Shown here in pieces: positions 6,047 to 6,567 of a DNA stretch of 6,567 bases. Position numbers and translations under genes: made by a program. Every line of letters begins with the position of its first letter. Positions within the stretch are counted from its first letter, which is position 1. Source of the DNA: Verrucomicrobiales bacterium (GTDB taxonomy: Bacteria > Verrucomicrobiota > Verrucomicrobiia > Limisphaerales > UBA1100); the NCBI GenBank assembly GCA_003517285.1, contig DPAW01000310.1, forward strand, positions 1 through 6,567, read 5' to 3'. A model generated the notes under the pieces. It was not told the origin of the DNA, searched no databases, and worked only from the letters and a program-made list of their open reading frames with translations.

Positions 6047-6567
6047 TGGCCGAATCGGGCATTCAATTTTTCAATCGCTACACCGGCGAGGTGGAAACCG
6101 AGATGGTGTATGGCGAGCAGTGGCTGCGGTTTATTCTGTTTAACCCCTTCGGCAAAATTGCCCTGCACACGGTGGCCAAGCGGGCGTGGTTTTCGCGCTG
6201 GTATGGTTGGCGCATGAGCCGGTCAGGCAGTGCGGCACGGGTGGGGCCGTTTATTGAGCAGTACGGCATTGCCGAGGAGGAACACGTGAAAGCGGCGGAT
6301 GCGTTTACGTCGTTCAACGAATTCTTTTATCGCAAGCTCAAGCCCGCAGCACGACCGGTGGATGCAGCGACGGATTCGGTGGTGTTCCCGGCCGATGGCC
6401 GGCATCTCGGGTTTGCCAAGGCTTCGGCTATGGAAGGGGTGTATGTAAAGGGGCAGCGGTTTGATCTCGGGCGATTGTTGGGGGACGACGATTTGGCAGA
6501 GCAATTCGCCGATGGCGTAGCGGTGTTTTCGCGGTTGTGTCCGGTGGATTATCATCGGTTCCATTTT
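6046..6567 (+). CDS. psd: Phosphatidylserine decarboxylase, 5' part, cut by the window edge
   Basis: This is an open frame from ATG 6046 to the right edge with no stop, 174 residues visible. Psd is a membrane-associated pyruvoyl enzyme that decarboxylates phosphatidylserine to phosphatidylethanolamine. Visible family features are SFNEFFYRKLKPAARPV (89-105), FPADGRHLGF (114-123, Asp117 matching the catalytic Asp of the family), VKGQRFDLGRLLGD (134-147) and RLCPVDYHRFHF (163-174, with His170 and His173 of the conserved YHRxH motif). The N-terminal part opens IQFFNRYTGEVE and has hydrophobic or aromatic stretches (26-40, 47-55) likely to touch the membrane. The self-cleavage motif that yields the pyruvoyl group (LGST-like) would lie beyond the edge and cannot be checked. 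The start overlaps the mog stop by one base (TGATG), with no Shine-Dalgarno. Confidence 0.92.
   Translation, partial: MAESGIQFFNRYTGEVETEMVYGEQWLRFILFNPFGKIALHTVAKRAWFSRWYGWRMSRSGSAARVGPFIEQYGIAEEEHVKAADAFTSFNEFFYRKLKPAARPVDAATDSVVFPADGRHLGFAKASAMEGVYVKGQRFDLGRLLGDDDLAEQFADGVAVFSRLCPVDYHRFHF

Noticed and set aside
1..6567. Signs of mobile elements, CRISPR, toxin-antitoxin or defence systems
   Set aside because: Nearly all sequence is accounted for by recognisable metabolic genes. I saw no direct-repeat arrays, inverted terminal repeats or transposase motifs.

Overview
This window is a tightly packed bacterial chromosomal segment with every recognisable gene on the + strand. All the genes look like housekeeping metabolism. 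The sequence is moderately GC-rich, and GTG and TTG starts are used. Several genes lack a clear Shine-Dalgarno sequence, and promoter-like -10 hexamers lie almost against start codons. The protein style (DapA opening MFSGVYTALVTPF, Psd opening IQFFNRYTGEVE with SRWYGWRMSR) recalls Verrucomicrobiota or a PVC-group relative. That assignment is from memory and is tentative. There is no CRISPR array, tRNA, rRNA, insertion sequence, phage gene or long repeat, and no gene-free stretch above 75 bases.

Layout. Bases 1-74 look like a divergent intergenic region: a minus-strand Shine-Dalgarno and ATG lie at the extreme left edge, and a sigma70-like promoter drives dapF rightward. dapF (75-878) is followed by a 45-base gap holding a second promoter, then dapA (924-1802), dapB (1808-2539) and folK (2532-3026), which are nearly touching or overlapping. 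A 36-base gap with a third -10-like hexamer leads to an Nramp-fold transporter (3063-4301). After a 46-base gap comes a chain of four overlapping genes: panB (4348-5118), moaC (5115-5567), mog (5564-6046) and a 5' fragment of psd (6046 to the right edge).

How the genes work together. DapA, DapB and DapF are three steps of the diaminopimelate/lysine pathway (condensation, reduction, final epimerisation) and feed peptidoglycan and lysine. FolK makes a folate precursor, and PanB consumes 5,10-methylene-tetrahydrofolate to start pantothenate synthesis, so the two are linked through folate. MoaC and Mog are an early and a late step of molybdenum cofactor synthesis. Psd makes phosphatidylethanolamine at the membrane. 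The transporter sits between folK and panB.

I see no convincing new multi-gene system. The points most worth a second look are the Nramp homologue, whose metal-binding residues appear to be replaced, and the apparent leaderless or near-leaderless transcription of dapF, dapA and the transporter gene. The coupled non-ATG starts that share the octamer TTGAGTAA are a smaller curiosity.
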